Assembly: GCA_028287745.1 (NCBI GenBank)
Contig: JAQBPB010000015.1
Span: forward strand, 1 to 64,000
DNA from: Chloroflexota bacterium
Lineage (GTDB): Bacteria; Chloroflexota; Chloroflexia; Chloroheliales; Chloroheliaceae
Length of the DNA: 64,000 bases
Direction: 5' to 3'
Numbering within the stretch: position 1 is the stretch's first letter; the number at the start of each line of letters is the position of its first letter. The translations under genes and the position numbers were made by a program. The notes beneath the pieces are model-generated. The model worked only from the letters and a program-made list of their open reading frames with translations, did no database searches and was not told where the DNA came from. Positions 17,429 to 25,051 of this stretch are shown here, one piece after another.

Positions 17429-19591
17429 ATGCCTTCTGCAAATACCAAGAATACCGGGTTAAGTTTGCCCGCCATACGGCTCGCCCTGCTCAGCAGCGTC
17501 CTCATTATCTTTTCTCTATTTTTACCTCCGTGGCAGGGAGGGACGGCCAGCGCGGCCCCGGAAGGGGCTTCCGTAAGGGTGAAGGTCCAGGTCCCGGATA
17601 ATCTCCGCTCAGGAGTTTTTAGCCAGGACCGGTTCCTGAACCTGCCCCCCAATTTTAGTATTTCCGTGATGGCCCGAATACCTTCAGCCCGGTTCCTGGC
17701 CTACGCTCCCAACGGCGATTTACTGGTTTCGCAGCCGTCCGGCGGCCGGATAATGCTGGTCCAGTCCCAGGCAGGCGGCGGATCGCAGGTCGGCACTTTT
17801 GCTTCCGGCTTGCGCAACCCGCACGATATGGTTTTTCACCTTATAGACGGCACAATGTATCTCTACGTTGCGGAGAGCAACCAGATTAACCGCTATGTCT
17901 ACACAAACGGCGATACAACCGCCAGAAACCGCGAGATAGTGGTCAGGAACTTGCCTGATGCTTCGACCCCTGAACTGAACGGCAACTACGGCCACCAGCT
18001 TAAAAATATCGCGCTCGACTCCAACCACAAACTTTATGTTTCTATCGCTTCAACCTGTAACGCCTGCCTCTCCGATACCCGGAGCAACCCGGTACGCGGC
18101 TCGATTTACCAGTACGATGCCAACGGCCAAAACGGGCGGCTTTTCGCCCAGGGTATTCGCAATGCCGAGGGACTGGCTTTTGTGCCAGGTACCAACGATT
18201 TGTGGGTAGCTATCAATAACCGGGATAACATCGCGGTCCCCGACCCGGCTTCACCCAATTACAAAAGGGTTATTCCTTCCTACGTGGATAATCACCCACC
18301 CGAGGCATTTACAAAGGTCCGCGATGGCGGTAATTACGGCTGGCCTTTCTGCAATTCCAACCCCGACAGCCCTTCCGGCCTGGATAATATGCCCTATGAC
18401 CGGGACGTTGAATTTAACGCCGATGGTAGTGTTGATTGCGGTAAGATGGACCGGATAAACAAAGGTATCCAGGCCCATACCGCCCCACTTGGCCTGACCT
18501 TCTTGCAGGATACCGCCTTTGCTCCCGATTATAAAGCCGGGGCCGTGATTGCCCTGCACGGTTCCTGGAACCGCACCAGCCCTACCGGCTACAAAGTTAT
18601 TTATTTTCCCTGGGATAGCGCCCGCCAGCAGCCTGGGGACCAGTTAGACCTGGTAACGGGGTGGCTGACCGGGGGCAGTGCCTGGGGCCGCCCGGTGGAT
18701 GTGGCGGTTGACCCGGTGGGCAACATGGCGATTTCGGACGATAGCAGCGGCACCGTTTACAAATTGACCTACACGCGGCCCCCTACATCCGGCAATAATG
18801 GCATCTCCAACGCCGATTTTGAAAGAATCTGGCAGCGGACCGACCAGCCGGTTAAAAATGGCACCACTTCTCGCAGCTGGTTGTGGGGTCCGGCGCCCTT
18901 TACCGGGGCGGTCCAGGAATCCTACAGCGAAACGTCCGGCGGCAACCGCCAGGTGCAGTACTTTGACAAGAGCCGTATGGAAATAAATAACCCGAACGGC
19001 AACCGCCAGGACCCCTTCTTTGTCACCAACGGCCTATTGGTCAGGGAACTGGTCAGTGGGCGGCTTCAGACCGGCGACAATCGTTTTGAAAACCGTGCCC
19101 CGGCGGGTATAGGCGTGGCCGGTGATATTGACGATACTTCCGGTCCCACCTACCAGACCCTTAACGGGCTGACCGGGCCAGCCGGGCGTAAGACCGGCCA
19201 GATAACCACCACCCTGGACCGCAGTGGTAAAGTTGGCGATAACCCGGCCGATTTTGCCCGGTACAATACCCGGTCGGTTTACTTCGTGCCTGAAACCGGC
19301 CATAATGTCGCCTCGCCATTCTGGGATTTCCTTAACCAGTCCGGTCCGGTGTATGATGCCGCCGGGCAATTGGTCTCGGCGCGGCTGTTTGACCCGCTCT
19401 TTTACGCGACCGGGTTCCCAATAAGCGAGGCTTATTGGGCCAGGGTTAAAGTTGGCGGCCAGGTGCGCGATGTGCTGGTCCAGGCTTTTGAACGCCGCAT
19501 CATGACCTTTACCCCGGCTAACCCGGCCGGGTTCCAGGTTGAGATGGGCAATGTCGGACGCCACTATCACCTGTGGCGTTACGGTAACTAA
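17429..19591 (+). CDS. secreted glucose/sorbosone dehydrogenase-like beta-propeller with C-terminal exported domain
   Basis: 720 residues. A signal peptide is visible: hydrophobic core LALLSSVLIIFSLFLPPW, with likely cleavage after TASA near residue 43. Residues ~70-455 follow the GSDH six-bladed propeller pattern: NPHDMVF, GHQLKNIALD, NAEGLAFVPGTNDLWVA, DGGNYGWPFC, ALHGSWNR and GRPVDVAVDP. PQQ-dependent oxidation of a sugar or alcohol outside the cell is the family role; cofactor binding is not proven. The last ~250 residues (from DFERIWQRTDQPV) are a separate exported domain I do not recognise by name. The SD is AGAGGT. The next gene follows after 18 bases. Confidence 0.85.
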   Translation: MPSANTKNTGLSLPAIRLALLSSVLIIFSLFLPPWQGGTASAAPEGASVRVKVQVPDNLRSGVFSQDRFLNLPPNFSISVMARIPSARFLAYAPNGDLLVSQPSGGRIMLVQSQAGGGSQVGTFASGLRNPHDMVFHLIDGTMYLYVAESNQINRYVYTNGDTTARNREIVVRNLPDASTPELNGNYGHQLKNIALDSNHKLYVSIASTCNACLSDTRSNPVRGSIYQYDANGQNGRLFAQGIRNAEGLAFVPGTNDLWVAINNRDNIAVPDPASPNYKRVIPSYVDNHPPEAFTKVRDGGNYGWPFCNSNPDSPSGLDNMPYDRDVEFNADGSVDCGKMDRINKGIQAHTAPLGLTFLQDTAFAPDYKAGAVIALHGSWNRTSPTGYKVIYFPWDSARQQPGDQLDLVTGWLTGGSAWGRPVDVAVDPVGNMAISDDSSGTVYKLTYTRPPTSGNNGISNADFERIWQRTDQPVKNGTTSRSWLWGPAPFTGAVQESYSETSGGNRQVQYFDKSRMEINNPNGNRQDPFFVTNGLLVRELVSGRLQTGDNRFENRAPAGIGVAGDIDDTSGPTYQTLNGLTGPAGRKTGQITTTLDRSGKVGDNPADFARYNTRSVYFVPETGHNVASPFWDFLNQSGPVYDAAGQLVSARLFDPLFYATGFPISEAYWARVKVGGQVRDVLVQAFERRIMTFTPANPAGFQVEMGNVGRHYHLWRYGN

Positions 19592-19609
19592 CAGGAGGAG
19601 ATAAGAACA

Positions 19610-20302
19610 ATGCGTTTGCTGGTGACTCCCGAGGTAACGGCCCTGGGTATTGACGTATGTATGGCGCTGGTCAAAGGGGCCGGGGTTTCTAATAAAAGTA
19701 ACCCGCTGGAAAAGAAGAAAAAGGCGGTTATCGGCGAGCTTCAACCGCAAGTCGATAGCATGCTCGGCCACCCGATTCTTCAGGAGTACCGGCATTTGCA
19801 TCAACTGGCTGGGCTGGCGGAGGGAGTTCCACCCGCCCAGCACCTTCTCACCCTAATTCAGCGCAATGGCCGCCTGCCTAATATCAATACGGTCGTAGAT
19901 TGTTATAACCTGGTTTCCGCCCAGACCCTTTTATCGGTTGGAGCCCACGATACCGCCCATATCCGGGGTGATGTCCGGTTCGTAGTAACGGATGGCCGGG
20001 AAAAATATACGCCCCTTGGTGAAAGTGAAGCCCTTAAAGTTTCAGCCGGGGAGTATGCCTGTATGGACAAAGAGAAAATCCTCTGCCGGATGGACCTTAA
20101 ACAGTGCGCCGAAACCCGCATTACCAAAGACACCACCGAATTTATTGTGTATGTGCAGGGCAACCGCCTCACTGAATTTTCTTACCTGACAGAGGCTTTA
20201 CATAATATCTGCAAACTTATTACCGAAATTTGCGGCGGCGAGTACGAGGTAATCAACCGGGAAGCCTTTTGCAAAGACTCTCCTGGAAACGACCGGGCAT
20301 AA
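19610..20302 (+). CDS. B3/B4 tRNA-binding-domain protein
   Basis: 230 residues resembling the free-standing B3/4 domain, the editing and tRNA-recognition domain of the phenylalanyl-tRNA synthetase beta chain. The conserved core is NINTVVDCYNLVSAQTLL, then GAHD and GDVRFVVTDG, then a region that includes RITKDT and a helix-rich end. Stand-alone members may edit mischarged tRNA or amino-acid adducts; this is inference. A strong SD (AGGAGGAG) and 18 bases after the preceding gene suggest co-transcription. A bidirectional hairpin follows immediately. Confidence 0.82.
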   Translation: MRLLVTPEVTALGIDVCMALVKGAGVSNKSNPLEKKKKAVIGELQPQVDSMLGHPILQEYRHLHQLAGLAEGVPPAQHLLTLIQRNGRLPNINTVVDCYNLVSAQTLLSVGAHDTAHIRGDVRFVVTDGREKYTPLGESEALKVSAGEYACMDKEKILCRMDLKQCAETRITKDTTEFIVYVQGNRLTEFSYLTEALHNICKLITEICGGEYEVINREAFCKDSPGNDRA

Positions 20303-20340
20303 AAAAGACCTGCCGGCTTTTGAAAGCAAACAGGTCTTTT
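20303..20340. terminator. bidirectional terminator between convergent genes
   Basis: A 10-bp stem with arms AAAAGACCTG (20303-20312) and CAGGTCTTTT (20331-20340), A-rich on one side and T-rich on the other. It serves the genes at 19610 (+) and 20353 (-). Confidence 0.8.
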
Positions 20341-20352
20341 AGGTTCAGGTGA

Positions 20353-22725
20353 CTACTTTCCGCCAGCCGTCACGTAATCGATAATTACCTGGTCAATGAT
20401 CCGCTCAACCGGAGCCTGGTCATCCGTCAGGATAATTGGCTGCGATCCTTCGGTCTTTTTCCCGGTCCATTCCTCGATACTATCGGTGTTAATCGCTTTC
20501 AACCCGACCTGTTTAATTAAATCGTTAGTAACGACTTGCTGGATATTCTTCTTGAAATCTTCCAGTTTAGTCGGCTGGTTGGTAGCAACAACAATCGTAT
20601 TGTAATAGCCCGATGACTTGAACAGGTTGATCATGTAAACGTTCGGGTAGATTGTTTTCATGGTGTGGGCCAGTGTTTCCGCCAGCCGGTAATCAATTTT
20701 GTTATTTACAGCCGGTGTCCCGGCGTTAATAACCGCTACACCGTTAGGCGTAAGATGCTCACGGACCTGCTGGAAGAACTCTTTTGTGGTCAGGTGAAAA
20801 GGTATATAGGGCTGCTTATAGGCGTCCACGCCAATAATGTCATACTTCTTGGAACTGGTTATCAGGGCGTAACGGCCGTCCTGGGCGATTGCGTTCAGGT
20901 TCGGCTCGTTCATATCAAAGTATTTCTTGCCCATTTCGATAATGGCCGGGTCAATCTCGACGCCGTCAATTTTCACCTGTTCGCCATAGGCTTTGGTAAG
21001 CTGTTTAGGCACCGTACCCGCGCCCAACCCGATCATCATCATGCTTTTAACGTCTTTTTCGGTAATACCCGCGTTAAAGAAAGGCGTAATCATATACTGG
21101 TCCCAGGGTCCGCCGGTCAGAATCTGGTTGGGGTTGTAAATCGAGTGGACCGCGTGGCCTTCGTTTAGCACCAGGTCAACCTGGCCGTCGTTCCTTTTAA
21201 CAACCTGGATATAGTTATAGGAAGACTCTTTTTCGGCCAGCAAGGTGCCGTAGGGGGCCGTTTTGATATTAAAGGTCAGGAAAGCTGCAATGCCCAGGAT
21301 TAAGAGGGTCAACCCGGCGAAGATAGGCGCCCGGCGGCGGGCGGTCAAAGCCAGCCCGATGGTCGAAAAGACCAGTAAGGTCAGGCTGAAAATATACAGC
21401 GTGGTGCGGGTCCCAAAGGCCGGGATAAGCACCAGCACCGGTAAGAAGGCCCCCATGATAGAGCCGACGGTCGACAGCGAGCTGACCTTACCGGCTGTCC
21501 GTCCCGCGTCCCGCACGTTTCTAACCAGCAAACGGACCGCGAATGGCGACACGCAGCCGAGTAAGATGACCGGTATCGCGAACAGAAAAATAATCCCCAT
21601 CAAAGCCCCGAAAAAGAGACCCCCATTGACCGAACGAAAGCCATCGCTGGCAATGCTAAAGACAGGGGTACTCAGGACAGGTATCAGGCCCAGGGCGAAA
21701 GCGGCCACCCCGGTCAACTGGTAGAGAAAATTGGGCCGGGGAAAGCGGTCGGCCAGGCGCCCGCCCAGGTAATAACCGATGGACAGGTAGATAATTATAA
21801 AACCGATGATACAGGCCCAGATTAGCAGGGAATCGCCAAAGTAGGGCTGAATTAAACGGCTGGCGCACATTTCGATAGCGATGGATGAGATACCGCATAT
21901 GAAAATTATCGGCCATAAGAAAGGAGTCAGGTTTTTAACTTCGGCCTGGACCTGGCGTTCGTCCGTCGTGGCGGCCTTAACTTCCGGTTCCGGCGCTGGC
22001 ACCGGGGCGGTGTCCACTTGCGCGGTGTCACCCTGGACGCGGTCGATTATCAAACCGGCGATGGAGAAGGTTATCAATAAACCGGCGAAGATAAAGATGG
22101 TCAGGCGGGTGCCAATGCTGGGCATAAGCCATAAAACCGGCAGGAATGTTCCGGCAATAGAGCCCATAGTCGATAGCGAACTGACCGCCCCGGCAATGCG
22201 CCCGGCTCCCTGGACATTTCTTACCAGGAGCCTGACCGCAAAGGGCGAAACGCAGCCCATCAGCGTCAGCGGAATGCCCAGGATAAACATTATACCGACC
22301 AGGGAGCCCAGGAATTGCCCCAGGCCCTTGGTTATATCCAGGACCGTGTTGTTGATCAGAGGAATCAGGGCCATTGCCACACCCGCCAGGAAAGTAAGGC
22401 GGTACAGGAAAGATGCATGGGGATAGCGTGCGCTCAGGCGGCCCCCGAAAAAGTAGCCCAGGGCCAGACAGACCATTGTAAAGCCGATCAGGTTGGCCCA
22501 GATTATAAGCGAACTACCGAAATAGGTCTGCACCAGGCGGCTGCCGGTCATCTGTATAGCCATCGTGGATATACCGCCGACAATTACAATAGCCACCAAC
22601 AGGGGCGACCTGGGTGATTTAAGGGCCGCTGATTTCAGGCCCAGCCCGGCCTGTTCGCTTGTGCCCGGTTCGGCTTCAATTGATTTCAGAGAAACCCGGC
22701 GAGAATTTGCGGGGGATGTTGACAT
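20353..22725 (-). CDS. membrane-bound spermidine synthase-like aminopropyltransferase with duplicated membrane domain
   Basis: About 790 residues from the ATG at 22725 (SD AGAGGAAT); a longer start at 22839 would lie upstream of the -10 at 22825-22830. Two homologous membrane modules of about 200 residues precede the enzyme domain. Both contain copies of SRLVQTYFGSSL / SRLIQPYFGDSL, LGYFFGGRL / IGYYLGGRL, GCVSPFAVRLLVRNV and AGxVSSLST(M/V)GSI. The C-terminal ~270 residues are a spermidine-synthase-type Rossmann domain (MIGLGAGTVP, GVEIDP, DAYKQPYIPFHL). The substrate and the role of the membrane part are unknown. Polyamine or related aminopropyl transfer at the membrane is inferred. Confidence 0.88.
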   Translation of the reverse strand: MSTSPANSRRVSLKSIEAEPGTSEQAGLGLKSAALKSPRSPLLVAIVIVGGISTMAIQMTGSRLVQTYFGSSLIIWANLIGFTMVCLALGYFFGGRLSARYPHASFLYRLTFLAGVAMALIPLINNTVLDITKGLGQFLGSLVGIMFILGIPLTLMGCVSPFAVRLLVRNVQGAGRIAGAVSSLSTMGSIAGTFLPVLWLMPSIGTRLTIFIFAGLLITFSIAGLIIDRVQGDTAQVDTAPVPAPEPEVKAATTDERQVQAEVKNLTPFLWPIIFICGISSIAIEMCASRLIQPYFGDSLLIWACIIGFIIIYLSIGYYLGGRLADRFPRPNFLYQLTGVAAFALGLIPVLSTPVFSIASDGFRSVNGGLFFGALMGIIFLFAIPVILLGCVSPFAVRLLVRNVRDAGRTAGKVSSLSTVGSIMGAFLPVLVLIPAFGTRTTLYIFSLTLLVFSTIGLALTARRRAPIFAGLTLLILGIAAFLTFNIKTAPYGTLLAEKESSYNYIQVVKRNDGQVDLVLNEGHAVHSIYNPNQILTGGPWDQYMITPFFNAGITEKDVKSMMMIGLGAGTVPKQLTKAYGEQVKIDGVEIDPAIIEMGKKYFDMNEPNLNAIAQDGRYALITSSKKYDIIGVDAYKQPYIPFHLTTKEFFQQVREHLTPNGVAVINAGTPAVNNKIDYRLAETLAHTMKTIYPNVYMINLFKSSGYYNTIVVATNQPTKLEDFKKNIQQVVTNDLIKQVGLKAINTDSIEEWTGKKTEGSQPIILTDDQAPVERIIDQVIIDYVTAGGK

Positions 22726-22824
22726 AGATGCTGATTCCTCTCGATCTATAGGAGGTAGTAAGTTGCCTGGGAAATGTTTTATATTAACAGGCAAAAAATT
22801 CGAAAATTTTTTATAGTCCGCTCT

Positions 22825-22830
22825 ATTATA
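22825..22830 (-). promoter_or_regulatory. -10 element of the aminopropyltransferase gene
   Basis: On the minus strand, TATAAT at 22825-22830, about 95 bases before the chosen ATG. No clear -35 is visible. Confidence 0.4.
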
Positions 22831-22919
22831 GCCAGCCAACCCGCCCCCGGCAAATTTTATATTTTAAACTTCTTAAATTAATAATCAGCCCGGCCCGTAA
22901 ATTGGCAAAAACATGCTTA

Positions 22920-22948
22920 TTGACAATAAATACTTTTCTTGATAGATT
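22920..22948 (+). promoter_or_regulatory. promoter of the TPR-MshEN gene
   Basis: TTGACA (22920-22925) and TAGATT (22943-22948) are separated by 17 bases. The start is near 22955. Confidence 0.6.
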
Positions 22949-23059
22949 AATATGTAAGGATTTTAATCCACCGTAATATTACATGCCCTTATTTTGTTAA
23001 TAATAAGGTTGACGCAAGCCCTCCGGACAAAACCTTCCACGCCAGATACTGAGGAAGTT

Positions 23060-23626
23060 ATGCAACAGGATATAAAGAACCTTATTCAGCAAGGTGTGAA
23101 CGAGGCCAACCGGGGAAACCGGCAGCAGGCTCAATTTATCTTTGGTAAAGTCCTGGAGCTAGACTCTCGGAACGAAACCGCCCTGTTGTGGCTGGCTTTT
23201 CTAACCCCCAATCCGTTTGAAGCGGTTGAGTTATTGGAAGGTTTGTTAAAGCGCAAGCCTGGTGATGAAAAAATCCAATCTTACTTGCGCCTGGCTCGCG
23301 CCCGCTGTGACGAATTGGGCCAGGCCGCCCGCCCACCCAGGGAGTCCCAGGATGCTACGCCCGGCAGTTTCCGGCTACAACCCAGCCGCAATTCCTACGA
23401 TTACCGCGATATTCCGCGCAGTAACCGCCCGGTCCCTTACCTGGGCGAATTTCTGATGCAAGAAGGCGTTATCAACCAGCACCAGCTTAATGTAGCTTTG
23501 CGTACCCACTACGACATGGCCCTGCGCGGCCAGCCAAAACGCGTGGGCGAGGTTATGATCCAGCTGGGTTTCCTGACGCCCCAGCAGCTTGAACGGCTAT
23601 TGGTGCGGCGTTCAGCCTACAGGTAA
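23060..23626 (+). CDS. TPR-like protein with C-terminal GspE-N/MshEN-type module
   Basis: 188 residues from the ATG at 23060 (GAGG upstream); a TTG at 22994 would add 22 residues without support. Residues ~5-75 form TPR-like helices (NEANRGNRQQAQFIFGKVLELD). The last ~65 residues contain two related helical units, LGEFLMQEGVINQHQLNVAL and VGEVMIQLGFLTPQQLERLL. This is the pattern of the type II secretion ATPase N-terminal (GspE-N, MshEN) domain, some of which bind cyclic di-GMP. No ATPase follows, so it would be a free sensor or adaptor. The same TPR-MshEN order is found fused to a receiver at 43766-44863. Confidence 0.8.
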   Translation: MQQDIKNLIQQGVNEANRGNRQQAQFIFGKVLELDSRNETALLWLAFLTPNPFEAVELLEGLLKRKPGDEKIQSYLRLARARCDELGQAARPPRESQDATPGSFRLQPSRNSYDYRDIPRSNRPVPYLGEFLMQEGVINQHQLNVALRTHYDMALRGQPKRVGEVMIQLGFLTPQQLERLLVRRSAYR

Positions 23627-23691
23627 TCATCCGTCTACACGGTTATCGCGACCCTTTTTCCTATAACCATATTTTTGCAACACAAACCTAT

Positions 23692-24504
23692 TTATGAATC
23701 CCTTAATGCCAGGACATGGTCCACGATGACGGCCCATTCCTTTGATTTAGGGTCAATTAGCTCAAAGTGACCCGCTCCCGGCAGCGGCACCAGCTTCACG
23801 GGGTCGCCTGCCTGGGTGGCTTTTTTGTAATACTCCTGGCTGAGAATTAAAGGCACATCCTCGTCATTGGTGCCGTGGATAAGCACCTGGGGAGTGCTAA
23901 AAGGCAAGAGCTCATAAGGAGATGAACCATTATAGCGCTCCGGGTATTGCTCCGGCGCGCCCCCCATTAACGACGCGACCACATTGTTGCTTAATTTCAG
24001 TTCATAGCCCTGCCGCAAGTTTGTAACCCCGGCCAGCGAGATAGCCCCTTTCAATGGAAGAGGGTTCGGATTATACATGGGGTCTGTGGCGGGAATTTGT
24101 GGACGCCCGGCCAGCCATAAAGCCAGGTGGCCGCCCGCCGAATGGCCCATGGCAATAACCCTGCCCAGGTCCAACTGGTACACGGGCGCGATTTCACGCA
24201 GGTAATCGGCGGCTTTCCCGGCATCCTGCAGCGTGCCCGGCCAACCGCCGCCCTCGTTGCCAATCCGGCGGTATTCAATGCTCCAGGTAGCAAATCCCAG
24301 ATCGGTCAGCGCCTGGCAGAAATGGCCCATAAATTCCAGGTCAAAGCGCGCCCGCCAGAAGCCTCCGTGAATTACTATAACTACCGGGTATGGTCCGACC
24401 CCATTTTTCGGCAGGCGCAGGTCGCCAAATTGGAATTGGCCGGGACCGTAAGGCAGCCGGGCACCGGCCGCCGGGGCCGGGGTATTGAAAATCCAGAGGT
24501 CCAT
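23692..24504 (-). CDS. alpha/beta hydrolase (esterase, BD-FAE / kynurenine formamidase-like)
   Basis: 270 residues with the alpha/beta-hydrolase core. VIHGGFWRA forms the oxyanion hole, GHSAGGHLALW carries the nucleophilic Ser, HGTNDEDVP the acid region and GAGHFELI the catalytic His. The HGGxW form is typical of carbohydrate-ester and formamidase-like esterases. There is no signal peptide, so it is cytoplasmic. The substrate is unknown. It stands alone and converges with the TPR-MshEN gene. Confidence 0.88.
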   Translation of the reverse strand: MDLWIFNTPAPAAGARLPYGPGQFQFGDLRLPKNGVGPYPVVIVIHGGFWRARFDLEFMGHFCQALTDLGFATWSIEYRRIGNEGGGWPGTLQDAGKAADYLREIAPVYQLDLGRVIAMGHSAGGHLALWLAGRPQIPATDPMYNPNPLPLKGAISLAGVTNLRQGYELKLSNNVVASLMGGAPEQYPERYNGSSPYELLPFSTPQVLIHGTNDEDVPLILSQEYYKKATQAGDPVKLVPLPGAGHFELIDPKSKEWAVIVDHVLALRDS

Positions 24505-24822
24505 GTGAGTTAGTCTTTTCCTCTAACAGATTGCGCATCAATTGGTATAACCCAGGGTTTCAAGTCTCGCGTAACTCACGGAACGGCCTCGCGGAAATTT
24601 GCGCGGCTAGCCCGGCCTGTTAAATACTGCTCTCTTGAAATTTAATTGAATTGGGTATGGTCTGGCGCAAATGTTAACATCCCGGCTTCGAGCTTGTCAA
24701 ACCGCTTTGTAAGGCCGTATTACCCTGGTTTAAAGAAAGAGATAAAGAAAGCTATAGAGAAAATATTAAACTAAAGGGAAGAGAAATAAGTCCTGTATAA
24801 ACCCAAACTAGCTCAAAACCTC
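24505..24822. other. gene-free AT-rich gap
   Basis: No ORF, RNA or repeat is recognised in this part of the 547-base gap. The right part contains the promoter at 24823-24850 and the leader of the gene at 25052. Confidence 0.5.
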
Positions 24823-24850
24823 TTGATTGTTTAGAAAAACCCGATATAAT
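24823..24850 (+). promoter_or_regulatory. promoter of the membrane TPR protein gene
   Basis: TTGATT (24823-24828) and TATAAT (24845-24850) are separated by 16 bases. The start near 24857 leaves a leader of about 195 bases. Confidence 0.65.
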
Positions 24851-25051
24851 CGTTACAGGTAAACATAACATTATTATAACCTGATCTAAAGCTTTATTTG
24901 TGTGCTTAGTTTTGGTATTCCAAAGACATTTTTTAGAATAATTTTTGCCTGCCCGGAGCCTTTTAATATGCGGCTTTGCGGCCTTAAGCTACCGCCGGGA
25001 AAGCTGATCAGTATTCGGTCCCGCCATTTACCGGTAAGAGGAGTCTAGATA

